A DNA stretch of 64,000 bases from Cyathus striatus (Eukaryota > Basidiomycota > Agaricomycetes > Agaricales > Nidulariaceae), in the NCBI GenBank assembly GCA_025738555.1, contig JAOVFP010000003.1:2356001-2420000 (forward strand), given 5' to 3'. This document shows positions 1 through 12,380 of this stretch, piece after piece. Every line of letters starts with the position of its first letter. The stretch's first letter is position 1. The notes under the pieces were generated by a model. It was not told where the DNA came from. It saw only the letters and a program-made list of their open reading frames with translations, and made no database searches. Both the position numbers and the translations under genes were made by a program.

Positions 1-1491
1 GATAGAACGATTATACCGCCGATCTTTTGCTTGCTACGAGCTCTCTTTCCCTCTTACATCACTTACTATATTACCTTATTATACGGTAGACGCTACATTG
101 TCGCGACGTATGGCCTTCCATAACCGACATAAAATACAGGATTTTTTGGATAGAACGATATATGTACTTTGATGAACTAAAGAATGATATACACTAGTTC
201 GTTATTTTACCGCGGAAGTAATTTTAGAAGTAGATTTGGCTGAAAGGTAGGGTTGTTTGGTATGAACGGTTAGGCTTGGGTTGGCTACAAACTACAACAA
301 TATAAAGACGAAAATTGACTCTTGCTGTAGGAAGCGATCTGTGTGACAGAGGCAGCGAAGACATAACAGGTGCGGGATAAGAGGAAGGCAACGAAGCACC
401 ATGAGATGAAGTAGTTGCAGCAATATCATCAGATTGCAGCGAAAGCATAGCACCATGACACCGAGACGATAATCTGCGTCGGCGTCAGACGCGGTGACGC
501 CACAACCCTCAACGAGTCATTGTGGGCCTTTTAAGTTTGTGTGGAATGTAAATGTGCGAGACTGGAAGGCAGCTTGTCGATCTTGAACTTGAGGGTGGGA
601 TACAATCGCATGATCATGTCGACAGTCCTTGTAGAGGTTGAGGCTGTGATTTTGATTGTGCTTGAAGAGGAGGAGCGACGATCAGCTGGAGGGAAGACAA
701 CGACGTTACATTTGGCCTCAAAACACTCAAAGCACACAAGGGGAGGAAGCATGAGGCAAATGGATAAGTAGATACAGCACGTAGTATGCTACTTAAATAC
801 ATAAAAAGCGGAGCGCATTGTCTGTAGAATGCATAATAAGTATAGTAAAATATCTAAAAGCATATGTGGAGGCTGTGGGCGCTGATGATCATGAAGACAT
901 TTAATTGGTAATATATTTCGACACAACTCCCATTTGAGAAAACACGATCTGTGTGCTATGCGGGTGAAGTTGAAGTGAGAGGCAGTAGCACTCATTGAGG
1001 AAATGAAACTTGTATAAACGGAGAGAACACCTAAGGCAGCGAATATATCGATGAGCCAGAGGAGAAAGCCGAGTCCTAGTCTTCTCAGTGGGAGGCCACA
1101 CCAAAGGCGGTGATACAACACCCATCCCATCCTAGCCTCAGCACCATTTGATCCCGCACGTCTACATTCCGCTCCACAATTCTTCCCCTCAGATTCATCT
1201 CCATCTCCATCTCCATATAATTCACATTTCGCCACAGTGGAAAAGAGACTGGCGATGCAATCGACACTTTGTTGTCAAAACATTTCTGTTGAAAGTATTG
1301 GCATCCCACGGATCCAGCATGACGCTGGTACGAAACAGCGCCGTACGATCCGCAGTTGAAGCTTTGAAGGGTGATACGAAGCTGCGAGGAAGGCCCTACG
1401 ATGGAAGGGGCAAATGATGCAGCCTACTGAGTGCATGAGGATACAACGGAACATGTCATCGTCGTAGCATTACATCCCTCGTTGGAGGGGG
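1..1491. other. Unassigned sequence; possible minus-strand exons
   Basis: I recognise no gene here. A minus-strand open stretch at about 531-752 ends in a plausible peptide (STRTVDMIMRLYPTLKFKID), and another at 789-1235 has a hydrophobic segment (about residues 55-85) after a GGAGAT hexamer run near 1200. Both could be exons of a decayed gene, but I can support neither start sites nor splice sites. No transposon ends were found in this stretch. Confidence 0.3.
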
Positions 1492-1804
1492 TCACAAACT
1501 CATGTCAAGTTCAGCTGGCGGTGCACCTGTCCATGCGCCGGTGGCGAAGCCGGGGCTCACGAAGAACTTGTTGTCATATCCGATTTCTTGGAAGCTGTAG
1601 TTGCCCGTGAGCAGTGAGTGGTAGAAAGATAGCGCGCAGCTTACATATGTGCATACCCTGAGATAAGGACATCGACGTCCATCTGCCTTGCGATGGAGCT
1701 TAAGGAATCAAGGTCTCCGGTAGGTGTACATTGCTGCCCGTGTATCACGCCAATCATTATGGGATTGTGCATCACTGTTATTGACATTGGGAAGGCGGGT
1801 GTCT
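1492..1804 (-). pseudogene. VPS29: VPS29-like retromer subunit, C-terminal part only
   Basis: VPS29 is the metallophosphoesterase-fold subunit of retromer, which retrieves cargo from endosomes. On the minus strand the first exon reads PAFPMSITVMHNPIMIGVIH, then GDLDSLSSIARQMDVDVLIS. A 50-nt GT..AG intron (roughly 1605-1654) follows, then DNKFFVSPGFATGAWTG and a TGA stop at 1492-1494. These match the VPS29 blocks for the IHG.Q loop, the QMDVD strand and the NPGSATGAW loop. The usual SGHTH is SGYAH here, and the conserved final strand (PSFALLDIQG) is absent. The N-terminal half (usually LVIGDLHIPHR) was not found upstream. The fragment stops near the duplicated promoter region of NLR copy A, so I read it as a truncated relic. 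Identity is secure; that it is non-functional is inference. Confidence 0.8.
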
Positions 1805-2020
1805 AAAGGGTGCAGCAACAATTGTCAGCACCAGTTCATCATTTCTGCCTGACGAAGGCAGTAAAAAACACAAACATGATGCTTGGCAACGAGGAAGAGA
1901 TATAATTAATTGCTCTACAATTATAGTCGATCAAGACGGACCTCCCCCGTGAGGCTGTGATATTGGCCTCGTATTGGTGTGATATCCATCGATGTATTGA
2001 TAGAAGTCTGGAGTTGATAC

Positions 2021-2026
2021 TATAAA
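2021..2026 (+). promoter_or_regulatory. TATA-like box of NLR copy A
   Basis: TATAAA lies 91 nt before the proposed start codon at 2117. The surrounding sequence (AGTTGATACTATAAAGCT) is conserved upstream of NLR copy B at a similar distance, so the duplication included the promoter. Confidence 0.5.
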
Positions 2027-2116
2027 GCTCAGCCTTACTTCCCAACTATCTTCTCTGTTCATCTCCCCGAGAAATCACTCACATACTACTGCGAATTCTG
2101 AAATCAAGTTTTAAAC

Positions 2117-5100
2117 ATGGCGACTACGAGAATCTCGTAGGTGTATTACTATTTGTTTTTTATACCATATTCACACTCGTGCGGAACGCTCAAAGCCTAC
2201 AGGATGTCATTGTGGAAGGTATGTATATGCTCGGCATCAATATTTGAGGATCAGAACCAGATAACAGATGTTGACTCAGTGGTTGGAATCGCCGGCTTAC
2301 CTGAGAACTGTCAAAAGAACTACCTCGGTCTTCGAAAGGCGGTCTATACAGTCACGGTTAAAGTTGATGATAAAATTATGTTAACCTATGAGTTTCCCGA
2401 GAAAGATAGTAAAGGATATAAGAAATTACAAGAAAATAAAACAAGCAATGAAAATGATTCTGTTCGGAGGTTGGGAAAACAATTCACGTGGTGAGTAATA
2501 TCTTAAATCCTGTTATATAATATTACTGATTAGGATAATCCCGCAGCAAAATATCAAACAAATCTGTTCTGACTTTCAATGTCGATTGCATGCATACTCA
2601 CAGAAACAAGCCACACAACATATCAACATGTGCAATTACTGCCAAAACATTGCGGTTCAGCTCAGGTATTTCACTCATGTCTGTATTGATACAAAATAAC
2701 TGTAGTATTATTCAGAAGAAACAAATATCATGAATCTTGAATATGAAATAAAATCAAAGAAGATATATGGCACCATTACCATGAAAGTATCATGGGTATC
2801 AACTTCTGCTGAACTCAGCCATTTCAAAATCACAACTCCAGTGAAGAAATGCTTGTACACTGTAGCAGACTTGGAAGGTTTAGGAATAGTGTCACGAATT
2901 TTGAGGAGTGAAATAGGTCTTTCATGCCCTGAATGGATTAATTTCCTTGGATCAATGGGAAATCTACTTAAGATTGCAAGGCCTATTGGAGAGGTAACAG
3001 ATATATTGTTGATTATAATTCAGTATGCTTATAAATTTGTGGTAGATTGACTCACATGCAAAGTTAGCACTTTCAGCTGCTGAAGTAGCCTTTGAGGTAT
3101 ATATATGTTTATTTAGTTAATTTCATCTGAGTGCTCATATGAATGACATAGCTATTTATGAAGCCAAAAGAACGTGATGAGCGAGTACTTGGCTTAATTC
3201 AGCTGATGGCAAATTTATATGGAATGATATTGGATTCTGATCCCTTGGACAAATGTCAAACATTAAGTCAATCCATCAATGATCTCATATCACTAACAAG
3301 AGAGTGTGCATATTTTGTTGCAGAGTACATGAAAACAGGTCCCTTTTGTAGGTACTAATTACATGCAGTTTGAATAAGTAATAACTAAACTATATTACAG
3401 CACAACGGGTGGTCTTGAATGCAATATTCAATGTTGATGATACAATTACCCAATTTGAAAAAAAGTTCCTGACTCTCAAGGAAGTCTTTTTTACTGGAAT
3501 TATGTTATCTATTGGACAAGTGAATGTACGAGTTCTGGAACAGCTCAAACAAATGGATGATAAATTAGATCAAGTTGGTGAGCAATAATATATAAGATGA
3601 ACTTGATGTGCTTCACTAATATATCTATTCCAGTTGAGTTGATCTCACTTCCTGTTCTAGGAAGATCATGGAATAAGTTGGATGGGTGCCTAGAGGGCAC
3701 TCAAGATCAACTCCTATCTGACATTTACAAATGGGGAACTAGTGTTAGAGATGATGTTCCAAATGTCTTTCTCTTACTTGGGGGTTCAAGTATGGGTAAA
3801 ACAACAGTGGCCCATACTGTTGCAAATTATTTCCATCAACAGGGTCATTTAGGAGCAACTATATTTTTTGATCCAGATCATTCAAACAGTGGCAAGAACT
3901 TCTTTCCATCCATTCTCAGAGAACTTTTGAAATATGATTCAAGAATCTATGAAACAGTAACAAAGGAGCTGAGAAAAAATGAAAAATTTGTCAATGACCC
4001 ACCACTTAGACAATTTGAGTTTCTTGATTCTATACTGTTCAGGAAACTTACAATGGTTGGGCCTACTCTCATTATTGTTGATGGCCTTGATAAGTGCAGT
4101 GAAAGAGGGAGCTTGTTACCACCACTTTTAAAACTTCCCTCAAATATCCAATTACTTATAACTTCCCAAGTGTTAGATGATATCATGAAAGCACTTCCTA
4201 CTGGGCACTGCATATTACATAAGATGATCATACTCAACAATAACCAATGGGAAAACCTAATGGCATACATCTCTGGATTTCTGACCATCTTAGAATGGTC
4301 AAGACCAGCCCTTTTTCAGCTTTTTTCATTTCAACAGGTTGCACATGAAATATATGTAAAGTTCTGTGGATTTTATTTACTAGTTCAATTTATTTTGGAA
4401 TTCATTGCCACATTGCAAGACCAAATAGCAATTAAATTTTTAGAGCTAATATTTGTAACAAAATGCCCAGAGTATTCACAGGAGGCAAGAGAATGTATCT
4501 TAGCTAGTGTCATTTCACTTCGAGAGCACTATAAGACAGATGTCAGGTCCACTGCTTTTGGTAGATGGGAAGTGAATATAAATGAATCAGTTAACAAGCT
4601 TGTGGAATGTCAGTACATTCAGCTCATAAATGGCTGTATTGATGCTAGCACATATTTAGTAATTCCAGGAATTGAGGCTATGATTTATCAAGACTACTTG
4701 CTTTGCACACCTCCAGCATACTGCAACTTTCATAGGGCATTGAAGGCAGCATCAATGCTAAATCATATAGAACATGTCCTGAAATTGCACAATGAATATG
4801 TATCTCATGCAGTGCACTGTATACTTACCTGCAAATGCTTGTTTCCACCAGAAGTGATGAAACAAGAAAATCAATCTACTGTTGAATATCTCCTTAGCAA
4901 TCATAAGAGAAATTGCATTCACAAGGCTCCTCCTAATGGGGTATCAGAAATATCATGGGCCATTCAAAATCATCATAAGACTTTGGAAGTCTATAATGGC
5001 AATCTCAGAGGTGTTTATTCCAAAGATCCCAATGTGATACTTATTACTCCCCCTCTCCAACATTCTGGATTCTCAGCTTCCACAGACAAGGTTACCCTTC

Positions 5101-5492
5101 TAAAAATTCATTATTATGCTTATGTAAGTTCATATAGTATGTAGTCATGACTGGAGTATTCATATCATGTTAAGACCAATGCAGATGTACAGGTTGAAGC
5201 TGTGATTTACTGAGCAATAACAGAAGAGGGAAAAAGCATGCTTAAAAAATATACAGATCCATGTTGGTCATCTCACTAAGAGTGTAGAGCCTTATAGTGA
5301 AAGTTTAAGTGAAGCTCATGCTCAAGTTGTTAAGAATCCACTTACTGGGAAGGCATTCTGGTTTGTCAAGAACATACCAGCCACAGGAATGAAAGACATA
5401 AATAATATTTTCTGGTTTAACTGCCTAATCTTCCCTAGCAATAGCATTACACAAGATAACATTGGTGATGCTGTAATAGAGGGCCTGGGAAC
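2117..5492 (+). pseudogene. NLR copy A: C2-like plus NACHT protein, 3' end lost
   Basis: Proposed exons by comparison with copy B: 2117-2136, 2203-2218, 2255-2490, 2547-2665, 2716-2993, 3046-3096, 3152-3347, 3401-3577, 3634-5123 and 5175 onward. Phases agree throughout. The N-terminal third resembles a C2-like beta-sandwich, followed by helical linkers and a NACHT domain with Walker A GGSSMGKTT and Walker B LIIVDGLDKC in the long exon. STAND NTPases of this type act as ligand-triggered switches in fungal immunity and incompatibility. Exon 10 is damaged: TGA at 5211-5213 where copy B has CAA, then a frame-breaking difference, and homology stops at 5492 where a MITE end begins. The first nine exons are open, so a shortened protein remains possible. 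No ankyrin, WD40 or TPR repeats are visible. Confidence 0.75.
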
Positions 5493-6625
5493 CAGTAATT
5501 TACACTCCCCCTGGAGGTCTGTATGGATCTGCACGGATCCACACAGAATCCGTACAGATCCGTGCAGAATTTTCGAATCTGTGCGGAATCTGTACTGATC
5601 TGTACAGACCTGTGTGGGTTACATACAGAATTAAAATAGTAGTAATTTTTATTGTTTGAGGTGATAATTCTGTGTGGATTAATATAACAATAGAATGGGA
5701 ATGTATAGTATCACACTCAACACTTAGTGTTATACTTAATGCATAGTGTCACAGTTAATGTATAGTGTCACACTCAATACTTAGTGTAACACTCAATGCT
5801 TAGTGTCATGCTTAATGCATAGTGTCACACTTAATGCACAGTGTCACACTTAATGCTTAGTGTTATGCTTAATGCATAGTGTCACACTCAATGCTTAGTG
5901 TCACACTTAATGCTTAGTGTTATGCTTAATGCATAGTGTCACACTCAATGCTTAGTGTCACACTCAATGCTTAGTGTCATGCTCAATGCTTATTGTCACA
6001 CTTAATGCATAGTGTCACACTCAATGCATAGCATCACACTCAATGCATAGTGTCACACTTAATGCCCAGTGTCACACTCAATGCATAGTGTCACACTTAA
6101 TGCACAGTGTCACACTTAATGCTTAGTGTCACACTCAATGCTTAGCATCACACTGAATGCATAGTGTCACGCTTAATGCTTAGTGTCACACTCAATGCTT
6201 AGCGTCACACTCAATGCTTAGTGTCACACTCAATGCAATGCTTAGCGTCACACTCAATGCTTAGTGTCATGCTCAATGCTTAGCATCACGCTCAATGCAT
6301 AGTGTCACACTTAATGCTTAGCATCACACTTAATGCTTAGTGTCACACTCAATGCTTAGTGTCACACTCAATGCTTAGCATCACACTCAATGCATAGTGT
6401 CATGCTTAATGCATAGTGTCACACTTCATGCACAGTGTCACACTTAATGCTTAGTGTCACACAATTTTCTATTCTAATTTTCCAAAAGAAAATAAGTATA
6501 ATAAGATTCTGTACAGAATTTTTCAGGTCTGTAATGCAGAATTCTGCATAATCCACACAGACTCCAAAAATTCTGTACGGATTCCGCAGATCCATACAGA
6601 ACACCTGGCTAAGTGTAAAGAGCTT
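5493..6625. mobile_element. MITE-1, hAT-like ends with minisatellite interior
   Basis: The left end CAGTAATTTACACTCCCCC (5493-5511) and right end GGCTAAGTGTAAAGAGCT (6607-6624) match the ends of MITE-2 (27614-28892) and resemble those of MITE-3 (12381-13969). Inside each end lie about 100 bp rich in CTGTACAGAT-like words in inverted orientation. The core is a minisatellite. Unlike the other two copies, no target duplication is visible. The left end abuts truncated exon 10 of NLR copy A. There is no coding sequence. Confidence 0.75.
5690..6470. repeat. Minisatellite, about 19-20 bp unit TGTCACACTYAATGCWTAG
   Basis: Roughly 40 degenerate head-to-tail units. The word TGTCACAC is nearly invariant, while the AATGC(T/A)TAG part varies (AATGCATAG, AATGCTTAG, AATGCACAG). 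No unique spacers separate the units. The array occupies the core of MITE-1. Confidence 0.9.
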
Positions 6626-6960
6626 GCCTAGTGCTGTTAATCTATCACCCCTCTAGGTTGATTGACTTAATGATGTGAAATGTATGGAATATTTGACTTG
6701 TTTAAGTCGCTATCTACACCATAAAAGCACATTAAGTCACATTTAAGATATCTATGCATTTATTTTACTGCCCAGCAAGTATTATTGAAGTGTCACCGCA
6801 TGGTTAATAAGCGTGGGAAATTAAACTTTACATGTGAAACAACGAGAAAAAGAGACTTTTCAGGGGCATATTTTCATCATAATAGTGTAAGCATATCATA
6901 GAATGTATTATTAATATCGAAAACATAAGAATTAGCTGAAAAAAACATGAAATGACCAAT
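6626..6960. other. No gene seen
   Basis: AT-rich sequence between MITE-1 and the inverted-repeat tract. No open frame, terminal repeat or tandem repeat could be supported. Confidence 0.4.
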
Positions 6961-7044
6961 GCTACAGCACCCACTTTGCTATGGCAACCGAACTACGGCA
7001 TGGTTATTTTTTGATCAAATGGAGTGTCATTATGACGCTCCAAC

Positions 7045-8105
7045 TATAAATAAATTCACCGTACTAAAACCTGTATCGTATTTCGGTTCACCATACTTAA
7101 GTGTTGCCGTAAACTAAGAATTGGCTTATTTCTCACTATTTTAAAGATAAAACTATTCTACTTTTTATGCTATATACTTACATATTATAAATCTACATGT
7201 ATGTTAGAGAAAAGGATCTATTCGATGACTTTTTGCAGCATCGGAAATCTCCGAATTAATTCTCACGCTCTCCAGACTGTACAGCATCACATACATTTAA
7301 CCTCATTCAGCCGCACTTACTTTTAAGCATTACAATTTAGAGTCTCAATTTGTGGTTTTACATTATATTAGTTGATAATTGACACTACGTAAGGGCTTTT
7401 AAATGGTAGTTAAAATGTTAGAATTTATTTTCGGTACACTCATTCAAGTGTGTCCATGTTCAGAGCGACAGTGCGCTGCTGATGACAGAAAAAAAAACAT
7501 AATTTGATCTGATTATCTGAATAGACATGGCATTTTCATGCTGGATAAACAAGAGCTATGTGCATAGCAAGTAGAAATATATGATACAAATATGACAAGG
7601 CAATTGGTACCTCAGGATAATCAGATCAAATTATGTTTTTTTTTGCTATCAGCAGTGCACTGTTGCTCTGAACATGGACACACTCGAATGAGTGTACTAC
7701 AGTATGTTATTATACTGAAAATAAGCTATAACATTTTACCTACCACTTAAATGCTCTTATGTAGTGTCAATTATCAACCAGTATAATGTAAAACCACAAA
7801 TCAAGACTCTAAATTGTAATGCTTAAAAGTAAGTGCAGCTGAATGAGGTTAAATGTACGCGACGCTGTACGGTCTGGAGAGTGTGAGAATTAATTCGGAG
7901 ATTTCCGAGGCTGCAAAAAGTCATCGAATAGATCCTTTTCTCTAACATATGTGTAGATTTATAATATGTAAGTATATAACATAAAAAGTAGAATAGTTTT
8001 ATCTTTAAAATAGTGAGAAATAAGCCAATTCTTAGTTTATGGCAACACTTAAGTATGGCAAACTGAAATACAGCACAGGTTTTAGTACGGTGAATTTATT
8101 TATTA
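7045..8105. repeat. Long inverted repeat P1 (arms about 500 bp)
   Basis: The left arm (about 7045-7550) is mirrored by the right arm (about 7605-8105) at roughly 90 percent identity by eye, across a spacer of about 50 bp. The reverse complement of the sequence from 8105 down to 7605 tracks the left arm through landmarks such as GAATTAATTCTCAC and AATTTGATCTGATTATC. No open reading frame of note. This could form a very long hairpin. It may be a fold-back element, but I could not define ends or a target duplication. Confidence 0.85.
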
Positions 8106-9490
8106 TGAAGTTCCGATAGGGGAAAAACCTGCCGAAGCGAAATTTGCTTCCTGCCGTAATTCCCAGCAGGCGAAATTCGAATTATTTCTTTTTTTTTATA
8201 CATATCTTACATGACATAGCATGTTAGTACTACATATTATATATTTGAAGCATTATAGTAAAGATAACCATACAAAAAGTGCTCTATAGAGCAGTTTTTC
8301 AGGTATGTTTTCACCCAATTTCCACTGCTTGCACCCCATCAGACAGTTTCCCACAGTCATTGAGGATACAGCAACAGCTTGCCGAATGCCCCTCCGAGTC
8401 CACACTCATTCTCTGTTGATTTCCCACCAATGATCGATGCTTCAGCAATATAAAAAATAACGTAGGAGTGCATGTGATATGAATTCGGACAACCAATCGG
8501 CCAAGCAATCAACAGCGTGCTATTGCATTTTTAATATTGGTACTTCAAGATCATCCCATCTCTGGTAGATGTTGAAATCTCCACACATGAACAATCCTCC
8601 TTACTATATCCTGACATGTTTTTACATGTTTTATCTACAATTGAATGGTTATGTGTTTATTTATTAGCATTTCTGCTGCTTCCCCCGCTCTGTTAGGAAT
8701 ATATCACCTTTATGTTGCTATTTGAACTGTTAAATATTAAAATATCTGGCAATTCAGCAGTCATGTTTCAATATTTTTTGCTCTCTTCTACATTCTACTC
8801 CACTACATTAATTCAAAATTGTGCACCAGTCTTTCCGACCCAAATTTCATTTCGAATTTAACTCGAAGAAGATCTGAGTCTATAGCTGCGTCGTTATCCC
8901 TTCGTATTCGTTGCTGTACATTTTATTATATTACACTAAAAGCATAAAGCATAATGATTTACATCAATAATTCTGCAGCTATTTTCAGAAAGTTAACACT
9001 AGATTAGAAAAGCAGTGATGTGAATCACCAATTTTACACCATTTTCTGCAAGGAAGAACTTGAAAATTGCTGGTGTTTGGTTGCAAACAACATACCTCAC
9101 TCTAAAAAATCTTCGCGTCATGTGCACTCCTATGTTAGTCATTTTTATTGCTGAAACGTCAAGCATTGGTGGGAGATTGACCAACAATGAATGTAGACTC
9201 AGAGGGGTATTTGACGAGCTGCTGCTGTATCCTCGATGACCGTGGGAAACTGTCTGATGGGGCACATGCGGCGAAAATTGGGCGAAAACATACCTGAAAA
9301 ACTGCTCTATAGAGCACTTTTGTATGGCTATCTTTAACATAATGCTTCAAATATATAATATGTAGGACTAACATGCTATGCCATGTAAGATATGTAAAAA
9401 AAAATGAAATAATTCGAATTTCGCCTGCTGGGAATTATGGTGGGAAGCGAATTTCGCTTTGGTGGGTTTTTCCCCTATTGGAACTTCATA
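8104..9490. repeat. Long inverted repeat P2 (arms about 385 bp, loop about 600 bp)
   Basis: The arms are about 8104-8490 and 9105-9490. Landmarks include GAAGTTCC.ATAGGGGAAAAA at the outer ends, TGCTCTATAGAGCA in each arm and a shared block CCCACCAATG. The loop (8490-9105) is unique AT-rich sequence without a supportable gene. P2 begins exactly where P1 ends, as if it was inserted at the end of P1 or both share an end. Confidence 0.8.
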
Positions 9491-9514
9491 ATTTATAGTT
9501 GGAGCATCATACAT

Positions 9515-11035
9515 CATATATATACTATGCCGCTCCAAATGGGAAATTAATCGCCATACTCTATTTCGGTTGCCATAGTACAGAATTGCCATAGACAACA
9601 GTATTTCTTCTATTTTCTGAATTTTCACTGTACAACCCCATTCTAATGTATAACTACATGTCTCTTAACATTTTAATATCAATAATATGTTCAAAAATCG
9701 ACCTAGAACTTGTGTTTTTCATCGAATGTTTTGATCAATGGTATTTCCCACGCATTTCCCACGCCTGATTGATGTACTTTAGAGTAGTCTTATGGCGCAT
9801 TTTAGTCCACCTTAAGACTTTCTTCAGATTCACTCTTTCATATTTTGTCTATAAACCCATATTTCAAGCTAGCACTCAATTTTACATTAAGTTATTTTGT
9901 TAAAAATGTTGTTTCAGCTCGATGAGGTATGAAGGTAAAATTGAATAATGAATACCAAGAAAGGTGTTGAATTCTTTGCCTCAGATGAGAATATTTAAGC
10001 ACCGAAGATGTTGTTCCAAGTATGCGACGGGCAAGTGTTGAGTCCATCCAGCCTGAGAGCGAAAGCGTCGAGGCACGTTCCATATGGAGGAAACGACATG
10101 ACATCATACACATGATTATGTGTAGCACATGTTAGATTAATATGCATCCATATAGTCGATTCTAACTTAAGGCAGCTCAACCAGTTTTTGAACACCACAA
10201 AACATAACAAGGCACATTTAAAATTATATTTGGGATCTATATCAAGCTACAGTATATATATATCTGTAATAATTAATTTACATCATATACATAACATGCA
10301 TATTTAAAACATAAACACTTCAGGTATTTAGATATGTATTCGCAAAGTAAAAGCTAATTCATCTTGTTTTATAGAAACTATTTGAAATGCCTTTGGTTGG
10401 AATTAATTATATCAATGTGTGTTAATCTAACACTTACTACACATAATCATGTGTATGATGTCTCACATTATTTCTTCCATATGTGACGCGCCTAGATGCT
10501 TTTTCTCCTGGGCCGGATAGTCTCAACACTCGCCTGTTGCATAATTAGAACAACATCTTAGGTATTTAAACATTCTTATCTGAAGCAAAGGATTCAGCAC
10601 CTTTCTTGGTATATTCAATTTTACATTCATACCTTATCGAGCTGAAACAGCATTTTTAGCAAAATAACTGAACTTAAAATTGAGTGCTAGCTTGGAATAT
10701 GGGTTTACAGACAAAATATGAAAGAGTAAATCTGAAGAAAGTCTTAAAGTGGACTGAAATGCACCATAAGGCTACTCTAAAGTACATCAACCAGGCATGG
10801 GAAATGCGTGGGAAATACCATTGATCAGGACATTCGATGAAAAACACAAGTTCTAGGTCGATTTTTGAACATATTATTGATATTAAAATGTTAAGAGACA
10901 TGTAGTTATACATTAGAACAGGGTTGTACAGTGAAAATTCAGAAAATAGAAGAAATACTGTTGTCTACAGCGATTCTGTACTATGGCAACCAAAATAGAG
11001 TATGGCGATTAATTTCCCATTCAGAGCAGCATAAT
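9515..11035. repeat. Long inverted repeat P3 (arms about 630 bp)
   Basis: The arms are about 9515-10150 and 10405-11035. The outer ends contain GCGATTAATTTCCCAT / ATGGGAAATTAATCGC and TATGGCAACC / GGTTGCCATA. The inner part carries ACACATGATTATGTGT in both arms. The same TATGGCAACCGAA word occurs near 6973, at the left edge of the whole tract. Short open frames inside are mirror copies of each other and are not genes. Confidence 0.8.
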
Positions 11036-11039
11036 ATAC

Positions 11040-12380
11040 AGGCCCATAACTGTTCCATCAAGGCTTTTGAGACTCCCCAATATGGTACGGTTACGGGACG
11101 GTTTCAGCCGTATGGAGACCATATAAAAACAGCCGTAATATGGTCCTGTACAGTCATATGGTGTAATTAAATTAAATATCTGAATTTTCGAGATTTAAAC
11201 TGAAGAAAAGAAGGTGAGTCTCTTAAATATTTCATGATAGCTATATATTACTCAAAAACTGGATTGAGCAAATGTGGTGGCATTGCTCGGGGTTAATGCA
11301 GGCTCATGCACCTCACCTCATTTTGTCCCTTTGAGTCTCAACTTCCCTTTCAATCCTCTCACTGTCTCTTTCTTTATTAGCCTCTTTATTGTCTCTTTGA
11401 TCCCTTTCCTTTTCACTCATATGTAGTATATAATTAGTGTGAGTAAAGTGTGAGATTGACATCCGTCGTCTCACACTGCTCTTGCAGTTTTACTTTTCCT
11501 TCTGTAGATTCTACTATACTCTCACACAGTACTTTTAGATCTCCACCCACAGTCCCCTTTTCAGTTTATTTTCTTTAGTTTAGTTACTATTTTCATGACA
11601 TAGTCCCTTGTAGTTAGCTTGAGCCTGACCTCTTTCAGATCGCCTGAAGGGTTCTTGCACTTGAGAAATACTCATTTGATTCACAAAACCCCACAAACAC
11701 TTGTGGTACAACAAGTTTCTCATGGGAGTTATGCAGGACTCTTTGCTGTTTTCACTCCAACCTATCATTTAGTACTCACTAGTATGGCTGTCAGCATTTT
11801 CAGAGTTAGGCTCAAAGAGAAATAAACTCTGACTGCATATTTGTTACTTTTGCATGCTGATACCAGAATAATGATCTTTCAACAGTGCTACTTGGCACTA
11901 ACTTAAGACTAATGCTAATACATATTATAAAATTGAGATATTTTGTGTACCATGCCCACACCCCATATAGCACAATCGCATTATTTTACATTCTTTATGT
12001 TAATAAATATTTCTACATCGTTCAATTGAATTTCCATCTATTAAATACACTATATAAACATACTAATGGCTCACATGCAAGGCCAATTTGAGTTGTACAA
12101 GCTAATACCAAACCTTTTCATATCATTGAATCTCTCATGCAGCATCCCACTCACATTTTATGCTTTTTAAACACCTCTTAGACACTTTATATAATAAAAT
12201 TTATTGATTCAAAGAAAAAAAACACACATTTACTACCCGTATAACCATATGAGGCTGGCCGTAACCGTTTTACGGACCGTACCATTTTTTCATGCAGAAA
12301 AAAATTCTTGATATGGTACAGTTACAGGCAAACCGTAACCGTCACCTAACCGTAAGCTATACGGCCATATACCATATATG
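11040..12380. other. Possible outer element with GGTACGGTTACGG words
   Basis: GGTACGGTTACGGGACGG near 11084 and several inverted or related copies at 12240-12370 (CCGTAACCG, GGTACAGTTACAGG, CCGTAACCGTCAC) suggest both ends of another TIR element, into which MITE-3 later inserted at 12380. The interior has only short open frames and no recognisable product. Confidence 0.35.

Noticed and set aside
5690..6470. Regular short repeats that could be mistaken for a CRISPR array
   Set aside because: Units are head-to-tail with no unique spacers, and the genome is eukaryotic with introns and LTR retrotransposons.
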